From Psychrobacter sp. ANT_WB68 (GTDB lineage: Bacteria; Pseudomonadota; Gammaproteobacteria; Pseudomonadales; Moraxellaceae), in the NCBI RefSeq assembly GCF_008369115.1, contig NZ_VOAZ01000005.1, forward strand, positions 62,001-126,000: 64,000 nt of DNA, in the 5' to 3' direction. The notes below the pieces were generated by a model. The model was not told the origin of the DNA. It was given only the letters and a program-made list of their open reading frames with translations, and searched no databases. Position 1 is the stretch's first letter; the number at the start of each line of letters is the position of its first letter. The position numbers were made by a program, and so were the translations under genes. Below are positions 17,767-24,891 of this stretch, piece by piece.

Positions 17767-18168
17767 ATGAAAAAATTAGCTTTTATATTCTTAATATCAC
17801 TCACAGCTTGCCGACCCTTTGATGATATAGACAGTGATACTGATGATTATATAGGAGTTAGTGAGGTGCATTGGTCATCATATGGCAATGTTAAGCCATA
17901 CCCATTTACTACTAGCTATGGCAATATTGCTTGCAGTTTGAACGAAGTATCGTTCTATCCTGACGATACTGCAAATGATGAGTTAACAATAGGCTTTCCA
18001 TTAAATAAGTTAGCTCAGATCAGACAAAAAACCAGCGGTGTGACAGCAAACGTGAAAAATACTATCAAGCGTGATGCCGATTTGTCCGAGGCTATTAGAA
18101 TGGGGCTAGATAGGTGTAAACAAACAGAGGAACGATTAGAGAAGTTCAAAGCGCAAAATAGTAAATAG
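17767..18168 (+). CDS. DUF2511-like putative lipoprotein
   Basis: A 133-residue protein with a short lipoprotein signal MKKLAFIFLISLTAC, so Cys15 would be lipidated. The mature part has VSEVHWSSYGNVKPYPFTTS, GNIACSLNEVSFYPDD and FPLNKLAQ, resembling the small secreted DUF2511/YebY group. It stands alone with its own upstream space, between two copies of a terminator-linked 20-bp repeat, like a cargo cassette. Envelope lipoproteins on mobile elements can exclude phages or related elements, but nothing here proves that role. Confidence 0.7.
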   Translation: MKKLAFIFLISLTACRPFDDIDSDTDDYIGVSEVHWSSYGNVKPYPFTTSYGNIACSLNEVSFYPDDTANDELTIGFPLNKLAQIRQKTSGVTANVKNTIKRDADLSEAIRMGLDRCKQTEERLEKFKAQNSK

Positions 18169-18200
18169 TAAAAACTAACTAATGATTTAGATATAAAAAA

Positions 18201-18231
18201 GGTAGGCATTTATGCAGTACCAGCCCTTTTT
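18201..18231 (+). terminator. Terminator-like repeat after the lipoprotein gene
   Basis: A degenerate version of the 17669 terminator, GGTAGGCATTTATGCAGTACC followed closely by CCCTTTTT. The stem is weaker than in the left copy. It is the second half of the duplicated 45-bp unit around the lipoprotein gene. Confidence 0.45.
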
Positions 18232-18246
18232 ATAGTGTAAAGAAAC
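18227..18246 (+). repeat. Right copy of the 20-bp direct repeat
   Basis: Identical to 17691-17710 and in the same orientation. Together the two copies bracket the DUF2511-like gene. Confidence 0.85.
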
Positions 18247-18600
18247 CCTAAGGTTTCCCTAAGGTTATGGATCAACAGACATCGCCGCGCATGTTGTGAA
18301 ATGTTGTTATTGGCAGCACTCACTACCCCAAGATAACCACAAGGTTAGAACCTTATAAAACCTTACATTCAGCAAGCCGCCGACTTGTTAAAACCTGTTA
18401 TTCAAACGCGATTTAATCAATGCCAGAACCTGAGAAAACCTGAACCCAAAACATGACAAAACATGACATTTTGCACCGCCGCCAACCTGTCAAAACCCGT
18501 CATTTTAAGCCGATACGCTTAACGCAAGAACCTTACAAAACCATACATTCAAAACCAAATTACACACCACGCAATGTTAACAAATGCTAACATTTTGCAC
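18247..18600. repeat. Array of paired 10-bp repeats phased at about 11 bp
   Basis: Eight units each consist of two near-identical 10-bp halves, roughly AACCTGNCAA then AACCTGNCAT, often followed by TT. They start near 18291, 18349, 18382, 18427, 18450, 18484, 18529 and 18573. From 18349 on, the starts are 33, 45, 23, 34, 45 and 44 bp apart, close to multiples of 11. Examples are AACATGACAAAACATGACAT (18450-18469) and AACCTGTCAAAACCCGTCAT (18484-18503). A CCCTAAGGTTTCCCTAAGG pair with 11-bp spacing precedes them. No gene is present. Confidence 0.75.
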
Positions 18601-18700
18601 GCTCAACAGCGCATGACTGCCATTATCACAAAGCCATATAGCATAAGGGCTTAGATAGTTTCTTAACAAGTATCGCACGCGCACGCGAGGCAGGCAGCAA

Positions 18701-18990
18701 TTAAAGGGGTTCTCATACCGTATAAAAAGGTTTTCGGAGTCCATAAAGGGGCTAATTTTTCGGACTGTTTTAAAAGGACTTGGATAGGTTTTTGGACATC
18801 TTAGAGGGGACTTTTTATAGTCCATAAAAAGAGCGACTTTTGCAAATAGTACGCACAAGCGCAAGTGAGGTTTCCCCTAGTTTTGCTAGTCCATAAAAAG
18901 GGGTAATTTTCGGACATCGTAAGAGGGGTTAAAAGTGAATTGTTGGACACGTTAGAGCGAGTTTATGGAACAGTACGCGCACGGGGCATA
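18701..18990. repeat. GTCCATAAA / GGACATC repeat cluster
   Basis: Three copies of AGTCCATAAA with a following purine-rich run (near 18738, 18819 and 18888) alternate with three copies of GGACA-C-TTAGAG or GGACATCGTAAGAGGGG (near 18794, 18912 and 18945). Several adjacent pairs are inverted relative to each other, such as CTTTTTAT and ATAAAAAG around 18811-18831. No plausible gene overlaps. This is a third repeat family of the same non-coding region, probably part of an origin or partition site. Confidence 0.65.
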
Positions 18991-19151
18991 TTTTGCCAAT
19001 GATTTATAGTTTCGCGACAAGTATCGTAGTAACTATTTATAGCTACCTAACCGCCTTAGTGGAATGTTCTATAATAATGACGATGGAAGCAGGCATTGAT
19101 TCACATTGCATATTATTTTCATTTATTGCTGTCTGTGTAAATTTAAAAAGC

Positions 19152-19177
19152 CGTAAAATACAGTTAAGTATTTTACG
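19152..19177. repeat. Perfect 10-bp inverted repeat
   Basis: CGTAAAATAC (19152-19161) and GTATTTTACG (19168-19177) are separated by six bases. The site lies downstream of the minus-strand YHYH gene and could act as its transcript-end hairpin, although no T-tract follows. Confidence 0.5.
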
Positions 19178-19236
19178 ACTAGAAAAGCGTTTCATTCAAT
19201 TTCGTGTCATTAAATCGAAATCATATAGATTAATAT

Positions 19237-19362
19237 TTAATGACAGTGATAAGTTCCTCTCTTAGTATCGTTATGGCAACCTGCTGAGTTAGTACCACCA
19301 CCATGAGCGAATGCAGTAGAAACAAATGTCATTGTGACAAGTACAAGCATTAACTTTTTCAT
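19237..19362 (-). CDS. YHYH-type small secreted protein
   Basis: A 41-residue protein: signal peptide MKKLMLVLVTMTFVSTAFA, then a mature part of only about 22 residues, HGGGTNSAGCHNDTKRGTYH, followed by Cys-His. This matches the short YHYH-motif family (HGGxTNxxGCHxxxKxGxYHCH), whose members are exported and rich in Cys and His, probably for metal or disulfide chemistry. It is divergent from, and unrelated to, the operon genes and looks like a cargo gene. An 11-bp inverted repeat (19205-19215 with 19235-19245) overlaps its stop. Confidence 0.8.
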   Translation of the reverse strand: MKKLMLVLVTMTFVSTAFAHGGGTNSAGCHNDTKRGTYHCH

Positions 19363-19628
19363 AAATTAATTCCACTATAGTTGATTGTTAAAACTTAATT
19401 ATACAAGCAAAAGTTTATTAGTTATATTTTGTAAAATATTCTAATAACAGAAAATAACTGCATTTTATCAATCAAAGTTATTGTCATAATATAAAAATTT
19501 GTTCAATGATTATATAAAAATCAACTATGCCTACTGCCGCCAATACTCATAGCCTTAGCGACTAACTACAGTTAGGCATTACACCCTACCGTAAGCAGCT
19601 ACAAGGTAAAGAAGCCTACAGCGTAGCA

Positions 19629-19832
19629 ATGAGCTATCAATACAAGGGCAATACATACCGCTATAACATCAAACTGCTAAAGACGCGCTGCAATTATGGC
19701 GGCTATCGGTACTGGTGGGCGTGTCCATCATGTAGTAAGCGCATAGGCATGCTGTATTGTTCTGGGCTTTACGTGTGTAGGCATCTCGAAAAGAATGGGC
19801 GCAAGCAAAGTTTTTACGTCAAGACTGGATAA
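19629..19832 (+). pseudogene. Truncated zinc-ribbon protein fragment
   Basis: The frame encodes 67 residues: MSYQYKGNTYRYNIKLLKTR then CNYGGYRYWWACPSCSKR and MLYCSGLYVCRH. This resembles the middle of a larger zinc-ribbon family found in mobile DNA, with the pattern CxxGGxRxWFxCPxCxRR then LYxxxxFxCRHC. The last Cys of CRHC is lost, the tail is unrelated and the N-terminal part is missing. An open frame extends about 75 bp upstream of the ATG without a start, supporting decay. A real short protein cannot be excluded. Confidence 0.5.
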
Positions 19833-19911
19833 AGAATGGTTTATCCAAGTTTTTTTATGATATTTGACCCAGTCATAACACTTTTATTTTGAAACGACTA
19901 TACAAGACATT

Positions 19912-20571
19912 TCAGAACTCTTTAGAAATTAAGTATGCTGTGAAGATAGTTAAAATACTGATATATATTACTTCTAAAAATAAAAAATTTCCTAAACTAT
20001 TACTTATGAAGTTTTGCCAAAATTCTTTTAGAGGTAAATCCCTAAATAGTAAGAATGGAATCGCTAGATAGACAAAAAACAACAATAATCCCATCGGTCT
20101 TCTTAAACTTTGAAGTTCCATTGAAGAAACACTAAACTCTCCTGTTTGAGCCCATTTTTTGCCATCTCGTATTTTATTTTTGGTATGATTATTTAGACCT
20201 TTAAAGACGGTAAAAGAAGATAATGCTATAATCGTAAATATTATAAAAAATGTGAAACTATCATTAATTACGTAATTTGTCTTAGAAAGATTATTGTTCT
20301 TTGATAAAAATGTAATTTTTGTATTTAAGTTAAATATGTTAAAAGCAAAATAATAGAAAATGACAAATAAAAAATTTCCCCACCAGTAAAAGTATGGTAA
20401 GGGTGAGAAATCATTTAAAACTTGGAAAAAAAAATAATCTGAGTTGGGATGTGTTTGTGAGTTTTTTTTATTATAAAGTTGTCCAAAAATTCTATTCATA
20501 ATAAACCACACAAAGTAGAAGCTAAACTCATTATTTAAAATAATATCACGAAAATATAAAAAAGCAAACAA
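19912..20571 (-). CDS. AT-rich hypothetical membrane protein (cargo)
   Basis: A 219-residue protein dominated by Phe, Ile, Leu and Asn with about four or five hydrophobic segments (near 8-25, 60-80, 108-125, 160-180 and 195-215). Its base composition is far more AT-rich than the rest of the window, pointing to a separate foreign origin. No domain was recognised. A hydrophilic loop near 125-155 carries RDGKKWAQTGEF. By location, near the right end of the element beside an IS remnant, it is probably cargo; membrane effectors of anti-phage systems can look like this, but no partner gene is visible. Confidence 0.65.
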   Translation of the reverse strand: MFAFLYFRDIILNNEFSFYFVWFIMNRIFGQLYNKKNSQTHPNSDYFFFQVLNDFSPLPYFYWWGNFLFVIFYYFAFNIFNLNTKITFLSKNNNLSKTNYVINDSFTFFIIFTIIALSSFTVFKGLNNHTKNKIRDGKKWAQTGEFSVSSMELQSLRRPMGLLLFFVYLAIPFLLFRDLPLKEFWQNFISNSLGNFLFLEVIYISILTIFTAYLISKEF

Positions 20572-20666
20572 AAATCCGTTAAAAATATAATTTTTCTATA
20601 CTATAACCAAGCCCATTTAAAAGTGTTATAAACTAATTATCAAACCCAATTGTTATCATAAAGACC

Positions 20667-20747
20667 ATGACTTACTCACTAGATTTTCGCCGCGCTATTA
20701 TGGACTTCAATCAATTAGATTTAAAAAAGTCCTATCAACACGGCTAA
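20667..20747 (+). pseudogene. IS630-type transposase N-terminal remnant
   Basis: Only 26 codons, MTYSLDFRRAIMDFNQLDLK and onwards, then stop. MTYSxDFRxxxxxF is the usual beginning of IS630-family HTH transposase proteins; the helix-turn-helix and DDE parts are absent. It is probably what is left of an insertion near the right end of the element. Confidence 0.5.
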
Positions 20748-21012
20748 AAGCTATAGCCGTTATAAACTTTCGGATGTTTACTAGCTTAAATAATATTAAT
20801 TAGCTTGCGGTTTATAAGTTGAAATACATGATATTTGCGCGAATTGTATGCGATATTGCACGACCCCAAATAGCTATTTCAATCGCGCATATTAAGTTCT
20901 GATCAAATAACACTCTTATAATCATGTTGAACTGACAGACAGTGCAAACAATTACAAGATAATATTTAGTTGATGGGGTGAACATTGAATAACAGCAAAA
21001 TCAAAAAACGAT

Positions 21013-21033
21013 TGTTGGTATTATTGTTGGTAT
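21013..21033 (+). repeat. Right copy of the integrase arm-type repeat
   Basis: Exact 21-bp match to 10795-10815 in the same orientation, 60 bp inside attR. Matching arm sites at both ends suit an integrase/excisionase intasome. Confidence 0.75.
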
Positions 21034-21092
21034 CGTCAATATTTAATATTATAAAACCTATATAATACAATGCGTACAGACTCTACTTTACT

Positions 21093-21113
21093 TCCTGCCG
21101 TTCCGACCAAACA
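21093..21113 (+). repeat. attR: right 21-bp direct repeat of the tRNA-Pro 3' end
   Basis: Exact copy of 10678-10698. The upstream tRNA body is absent here, so this is the attachment scar marking the element's right border. Confidence 0.93.
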
Positions 21114-21130
21114 TAGTAGTAATACAGAAA

Positions 21131-21163
21131 AGCCAATCATTGTTTTCAATGGTTGGCTTTTTT
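21131..21163. terminator. Terminator beyond attR (original tRNA-Pro terminator)
   Basis: AGCCAATCATTG (21131-21142) pairs with CAATGGTTGGCT (21147-21158, one G-U), followed by TTTTTT. It lies 17 bp beyond attR and was probably the native tRNA-Pro terminator before insertion. On minus, an A-run gives a shorter T-tract (TTTTC), so it may also serve the convergent YdhR-like gene. Confidence 0.85.
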
Positions 21164-21188
21164 ATATTTAATTATTCTTCATTCAGTA

Positions 21189-21491
21189 TTACAAAGACGC
21201 TTTGGTAATCGCACTTAGTGCTTCATTAATGATAAATACTTTAGATTTAATGTCTTTGAAACCAAATGAAGTCAGTCTTTTGGTATGCTTCTCTAAATAT
21301 CTATTAGCATCCTCTAAATTGTCAAACACATAAATACCGCCCGCTTCTTGCGTCTCTTCGTTTTCTGTCCATAGTTTATAGACCAGACCATTTTCAGTGG
21401 CGATGTCTTCAGCAAGCTCTTTCATGGCGTCAAAGAACGCACTGCTAAAAGGTCCGCTATAAGGAAAGTCTATTTGCAAAAGATATTTCAT
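21189..21491 (-). CDS. YdhR-like putative monooxygenase
   Basis: A 100-residue protein of the YdhR dimeric alpha/beta ferredoxin-like family: MKYLLQIDFPYSGPFSSAFF, AEDIATENGLVYKLWTENEE and GGIYVFDNLEDANRYLEKH. The fold is shared with small monooxygenases and heme-degrading enzymes, but the substrate is unknown. It is divergent from the DUF1853 gene, immediately beyond the element's right border, so it belongs to the chromosome. Confidence 0.85.
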   Translation of the reverse strand: MKYLLQIDFPYSGPFSSAFFDAMKELAEDIATENGLVYKLWTENEETQEAGGIYVFDNLEDANRYLEKHTKRLTSFGFKDIKSKVFIINEALSAITKASL

Positions 21492-21632
21492 TTTTTAACC
21501 CTCATTGTTATTGAATAGTCGGCAAAATACATACTGCCAGATAATTACAATCTTAACATATTACGATTGCCTATAGACTTTCAGCCAGTGAAACGCTAGG
21601 GTAAATACTGTATGTTTACTTTGGTTTGACCT

Positions 21633-22580
21633 ATGTCTGAGCTTAAGACTCCACGCACCGAAACTCTCGCAACTCATGCACCTTGGGAAACTTACCGGCG
21701 ACCTTACGTACGTGATTTGGCCTACGTACTTGCCTGCCCTAACGTCTTGACAGAGTGGTTAGATGTTGCACCGCACCAAAACACCCATACAGTGTCGGTA
21801 CATAGTGCAAGCTTTTGGCAACAGCAATTTGAGGGATATCAGCAGCGTTTAAAAGAGCTGGATACCACCAATGACTATCAGGCGCTGACCCGCTACTTAT
21901 TAAAGCGCCCTAGCCCTAATCGCTTAGGTTTTCACTTTGAAGGTTTATTGTCATTTTGGCTAGAGGATGGCTTTGCACGCAAGTTGCATCCGTATGAGAT
22001 ACTGGCTAATAACGTGCAGTTATACAATGGCAAGCAGACGATTGGTGAGCTAGATTTGATTTTATACAATCATAAAGAACACCTAATGGAACATTGGGAA
22101 TTGGCGATTAAGTTTTTTATGGGTTCCCCACCTTTTGAGCCGATCAATTGGGTTGGTATCAATTCCAATGACAATCTACAGCGCAAAATGACCCACATGC
22201 AAACCAAGCAGTTTTGTAGCGTTTGGGTGGATACTAAAAATCATGGAAAGGTGAAAATTGATAAGCGCTATGGCGTGATAAAAGGGCGGTTTTTCTTACC
22301 AATGAGCATCACTTGCTTCGTCTCTCCTCATTGGTTAACATCCAGCTTCCCCATGCACGAATGGTGTGATAAGACCGATAGCGCAACGCTTGCGACGATT
22401 GATATAGCCGCATTGCGCGCCGCTCACTATATAGAATGGTTTAGCAAGCGCGACTTCTATGATGGTCGCCAGTTACCACTTGTAACGTCTGAAAATGGTA
22501 TCTTAAAAACAGGACTATACTTTGAAGGTAATAGACCAATCGTCATTTATCCTAAAAAACCCGACCAAGCAGAAGATTAA
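21633..22580 (+). CDS. DUF1853 family protein
   Basis: A 315-residue cytosolic protein. Hallmarks are VRDLAYVLACPNVL near the N-terminus, RLGFHFEGLLSFWLED, then GELDLILYNHKEHLMEHWELAIKF. The family (DUF1853) has features like restriction-type nuclease folds: the Glu/Asp...Glu-x-Lys pattern GELDLIL...HWELAIKF fits a PD-(D/E)XK core, although no activity is established. It is convergent with the DUF2726 gene, whose product has a similar nuclease-like core. Confidence 0.85.
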   Translation: MSELKTPRTETLATHAPWETYRRPYVRDLAYVLACPNVLTEWLDVAPHQNTHTVSVHSASFWQQQFEGYQQRLKELDTTNDYQALTRYLLKRPSPNRLGFHFEGLLSFWLEDGFARKLHPYEILANNVQLYNGKQTIGELDLILYNHKEHLMEHWELAIKFFMGSPPFEPINWVGINSNDNLQRKMTHMQTKQFCSVWVDTKNHGKVKIDKRYGVIKGRFFLPMSITCFVSPHWLTSSFPMHEWCDKTDSATLATIDIAALRAAHYIEWFSKRDFYDGRQLPLVTSENGILKTGLYFEGNRPIVIYPKKPDQAED

Positions 22581-22601
22581 CTTTAAGCTTTTATTATAAT
22601 C

Positions 22602-23132
22602 TTAATAACTCTCAATCACCTGCATCAGCTCATATCGCAGCATATCGGCACTCGGCATACGCTCGGCGTGAAAGCGAACGATGGCAATGCCCGCACTGGC
22701 AAGCGCTTTATCTTTTTTATCATCGGCCTTTTGACGCGCTTTACTACTATGTGTCCAATCATCAAGCTCGATGGCAATCAAGGTTGTCTGTGCATCGACA
22801 TCAACGATGACATAGTCGACGCTTTGGCGACAAATGCGATTAAACCAAAAACTGCGTTCGGAGGTTTCATTGCTATTGGCTTCGATGATGCGTGACAGCT
22901 GAACTTGGACAAAAACATGATATTCTGGCAAGGCATTTTTCAATTTTTTGAAAAATATTACTTCAGTGTCCGTCATGATAGGCATGGGTGCGAATGGCCA
23001 AATAGCCAGCTCATCACCGCGCACAGGTGGCGGCTCAGGTTCAGTGACTTGTTTGTCAGAAAACAGTTTTGGCAGGGTAATCAGCCCTACAAACCCAACC
23101 GCCAGTATTAAAAATATAACGCCAAATGACAT
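22602..23132 (-). CDS. Membrane-anchored DUF2726 protein
   Basis: A 176-residue protein with an N-terminal membrane segment (about 3-22, FGVIFLILAVGFVGLITL), a proline-rich linker and a DUF2726 domain (about 55-175). The domain has VDYVIVDVDAQTTLIAIELD, a restriction-endonuclease-like core, and ends GIAIVRFHAERMPSADML. DUF2726 proteins are often found with DNA-topology or nuclease domains. It is convergent with DUF1853, with only 21 bp between them. Confidence 0.85.
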   Translation of the reverse strand: MSFGVIFLILAVGFVGLITLPKLFSDKQVTEPEPPPVRGDELAIWPFAPMPIMTDTEVIFFKKLKNALPEYHVFVQVQLSRIIEANSNETSERSFWFNRICRQSVDYVIVDVDAQTTLIAIELDDWTHSSKARQKADDKKDKALASAGIAIVRFHAERMPSADMLRYELMQVIESY

Positions 23133-23444
23133 GGTTTTACCTTATACATAATGAAAGCAGTCAGCTATGTGTCATGGTATCATTAACTTAAATGACGACA
23201 CATATCCGACCGCGACAGGGCAGCCTTTATAGGCTGACAGGTTATACAAAGAGAAGCAGGAAAGAGCGGCGCTCATCGTAACTAAGTATGAGCAAATGGA
23301 CAAACATTAAAACAAAAAACACGACAATAGATGTCGTGTTTGAATAAAGTCAGCTAGAACCAGAAAATACAAAGAATCCTAATTAAGCTTGTGCTGTTTA
23401 TTTAGCCATAATAGTAATTTGGTTGTCGCAATATAGGTACTATT
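23133..23444. other. Gap between the DUF2726 and SPOR genes
   Basis: No gene is supported. It contains the terminator of the minus-strand folC/SPOR transcript at 23311-23341 and presumably the DUF2726 promoter. Confidence 0.5.
23311..23341 (-). terminator. Terminator after the SPOR/LysM gene
   Basis: AAACACGACA (23317-23326) pairs with TGTCGTGTTT (23332-23341). Read on minus, the stem is followed by a long T-rich run (complement of the A-run at 23311-23319). Confidence 0.85.
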
Positions 23445-24635
23445 TTAACGCCAGTATAAGACCCAAGCACTCGTGGTATTAACTTTGGGATCGCTATTAA
23501 TCTTATCTTTTAACGCCAATGCCGCCACTTTACCACGTTCAGGACCAACGATGACGCGCACACCGCGACTGGTCGGACTGGTCTTGACTTGATAGCCTGC
23601 AGATTGTAACTTCTTTGCTAATTCATCCGCTTTAGCTTGGTCATTTGCCAAGGCCACTTGCACGCCAAAGCTACCTTTAGCATCCGTTTCTTTTACTTCC
23701 TTACGGGCTTCGCTGAGTTTCTGCTGCGCTTCACGCTTCGCATCCGCTGACTTCTTAGCTAAAGCTTCTTCTTTTTGACGCTTGTCTTCGCGCGCCTGCT
23801 CAGCGGCGGCTGCTTCACGTGCCAAACGCTCCACCTGCTTACGCGATGGAATGGTAATACTTTGACCCAGTTGTAGCGCTGTCGACGGTGAAAGGTTATT
23901 CGCTTGTGCCAAGACTTCCACTGGCATATTGTATTGCCGCGCCAGTTTAATCAGCCCATCTCCTCTTTTGACTTGATAATCAGAGGGCGACTTAGGCGGC
24001 TCACTTTTAGCCGCTTCTGCTGCCTCTCGTTTTTTCTCAGCCGCAGCTTGCTCTTGTTTCTTAGCATCAACCTGCTTTTTTGCCTCAGCTTCCTTTTTAC
24101 TGTCTGCTAACTTCTTAGCGGCAGCCTGCTCTTTAATCGCCGCTTGCCTTTGAGCCTCTTTTTGCGCTTGGGCAGCTTTTTGCTGGTCGCCAGTGTTTGT
24201 CTCGCTTTCAGCTGACGCAGCAGCGCTAGTCTTTTTTATTGGCGTTGTAGCCTCATTTTTTTCCGCGTCGAATTTATCACTCTCTTCAGTAGCTGGTGCG
24301 CTACTGGCCATATACTGCTGGCTTTCCGCACGGGCTTTTGCCAATGCTTGGGCCTCAGCAGCTTCTTGTTCGGTTAAGAACTGCTGGGCGCGCTTTTCTT
24401 GTTCGGCAACACGAGCAGCGCGCTCTTTTTGTTTTTGTGCCAAGATCCGCTTTTCAGTCTCGATATCCGTCGTTAATGGCTGAGGAGATTCTTGTGCGGG
24501 GCTTGGCTTATCTATCATCGCTGACGCTGGTTGTGGTTTATTGCTATCACCAATTTGTTGCACCATGGCGTATAGCATCACGCTACCGCCAATAATCATC
24601 CCAATGCCCAATAAGGCTTGTCTCGAAAAGTTCAT
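23445..24635 (-). CDS. SPOR domain protein with LysM domain
   Basis: A 396-residue bitopic protein: membrane segment at about 8-27 (ALLGIGMIIGGSVMLYAMV), a long Ala/Glu/Lys/Gln-rich coiled coil (about 60-215), a LysM peptidoglycan-binding domain (about 218-264, YQVKRGDGLIKLARQYN), another charged helix, and a C-terminal SPOR domain (about 318-395). SPOR domains bind glycan strands lacking stem peptides at the septum. It occupies the DedD position next to folC. The LysM plus SPOR combination with a very long coiled coil is less usual than plain DedD/FtsN. Confidence 0.88.
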   Translation of the reverse strand: MNFSRQALLGIGMIIGGSVMLYAMVQQIGDSNKPQPASAMIDKPSPAQESPQPLTTDIETEKRILAQKQKERAARVAEQEKRAQQFLTEQEAAEAQALAKARAESQQYMASSAPATEESDKFDAEKNEATTPIKKTSAAASAESETNTGDQQKAAQAQKEAQRQAAIKEQAAAKKLADSKKEAEAKKQVDAKKQEQAAAEKKREAAEAAKSEPPKSPSDYQVKRGDGLIKLARQYNMPVEVLAQANNLSPSTALQLGQSITIPSRKQVERLAREAAAAEQAREDKRQKEEALAKKSADAKREAQQKLSEARKEVKETDAKGSFGVQVALANDQAKADELAKKLQSAGYQVKTSPTSRGVRVIVGPERGKVAALALKDKINSDPKVNTTSAWVLYWR

Positions 24636-24891
24636 CCGTTTACGTCTCTTAGTTGGTAATAAGGTTGATTGAGCGGCACAACTGTCGCCTCAAAACTATA
24701 CTTAGCTAGCTTTAATAAATAGTCTTGATAGTTGCCATTGCCGCCGGTTACGTCCATACATTTTTAAATATTATGCCGAGCTGTTCATAGCATTGTGTAG
24801 CAATGTGCTAAATCACTTTGATTATAAAGTATATTCTTCATACTGTCTGCCATCATGCCACTACTAAGATTAACATTAAATAAGTAGGATT

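Larger units (their letters stand above)
20572..21092. other. Right-end non-coding region of the element
   Basis: Apart from a short transposase remnant and the right arm repeat, no gene is supported. The segment is AT-rich. GTTATAAACT occurs on both sides of the transposase remnant (near 20623 and 20758), which might be the trace of insertion-sequence ends. Confidence 0.5.
10699..21113 (+). mobile_element. Integrated satellite-like genomic element in tRNA-Pro
   Basis: About 10.4 kb bounded by 21-bp att repeats. In order it holds a tyrosine integrase, an unknown gene with a repeat-bearing leader, AlpA-type, HTH-like and KilA-N regulators, three small unknown genes and a DUF3987 replication protein. 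These are followed by long repeat-rich non-coding DNA and cargo genes. No virion, packaging, relaxase or mating-pore gene is visible. The layout resembles P4/PICI-type satellites or small IMEs rather than a complete prophage. Codon and base use shift sharply AT-rich near the right end (19900-20600), which suggests separate acquisition of cargo. Confidence 0.9.

Noticed and set aside
18247-18600. CRISPR array
   Set aside because: Units are 20 bp made of two 10-bp halves, spacing is irregular (23-45 bp), repeats are degenerate and no cas gene is present.
18993-19265. Plus-strand open frame of 90 codons
   Set aside because: It overlaps the well-supported YHYH gene on the other strand and includes an inverted repeat; no protein features.
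19889-20071. Plus-strand frame opposite the AT-rich membrane protein
   Set aside because: Lys-rich composition comes from the AT-rich antisense strand of a better candidate.
10699-21113. Complete temperate prophage
   Set aside because: No terminase, portal, capsid, tail or lysis gene is visible, and the element is only about 10 kb.
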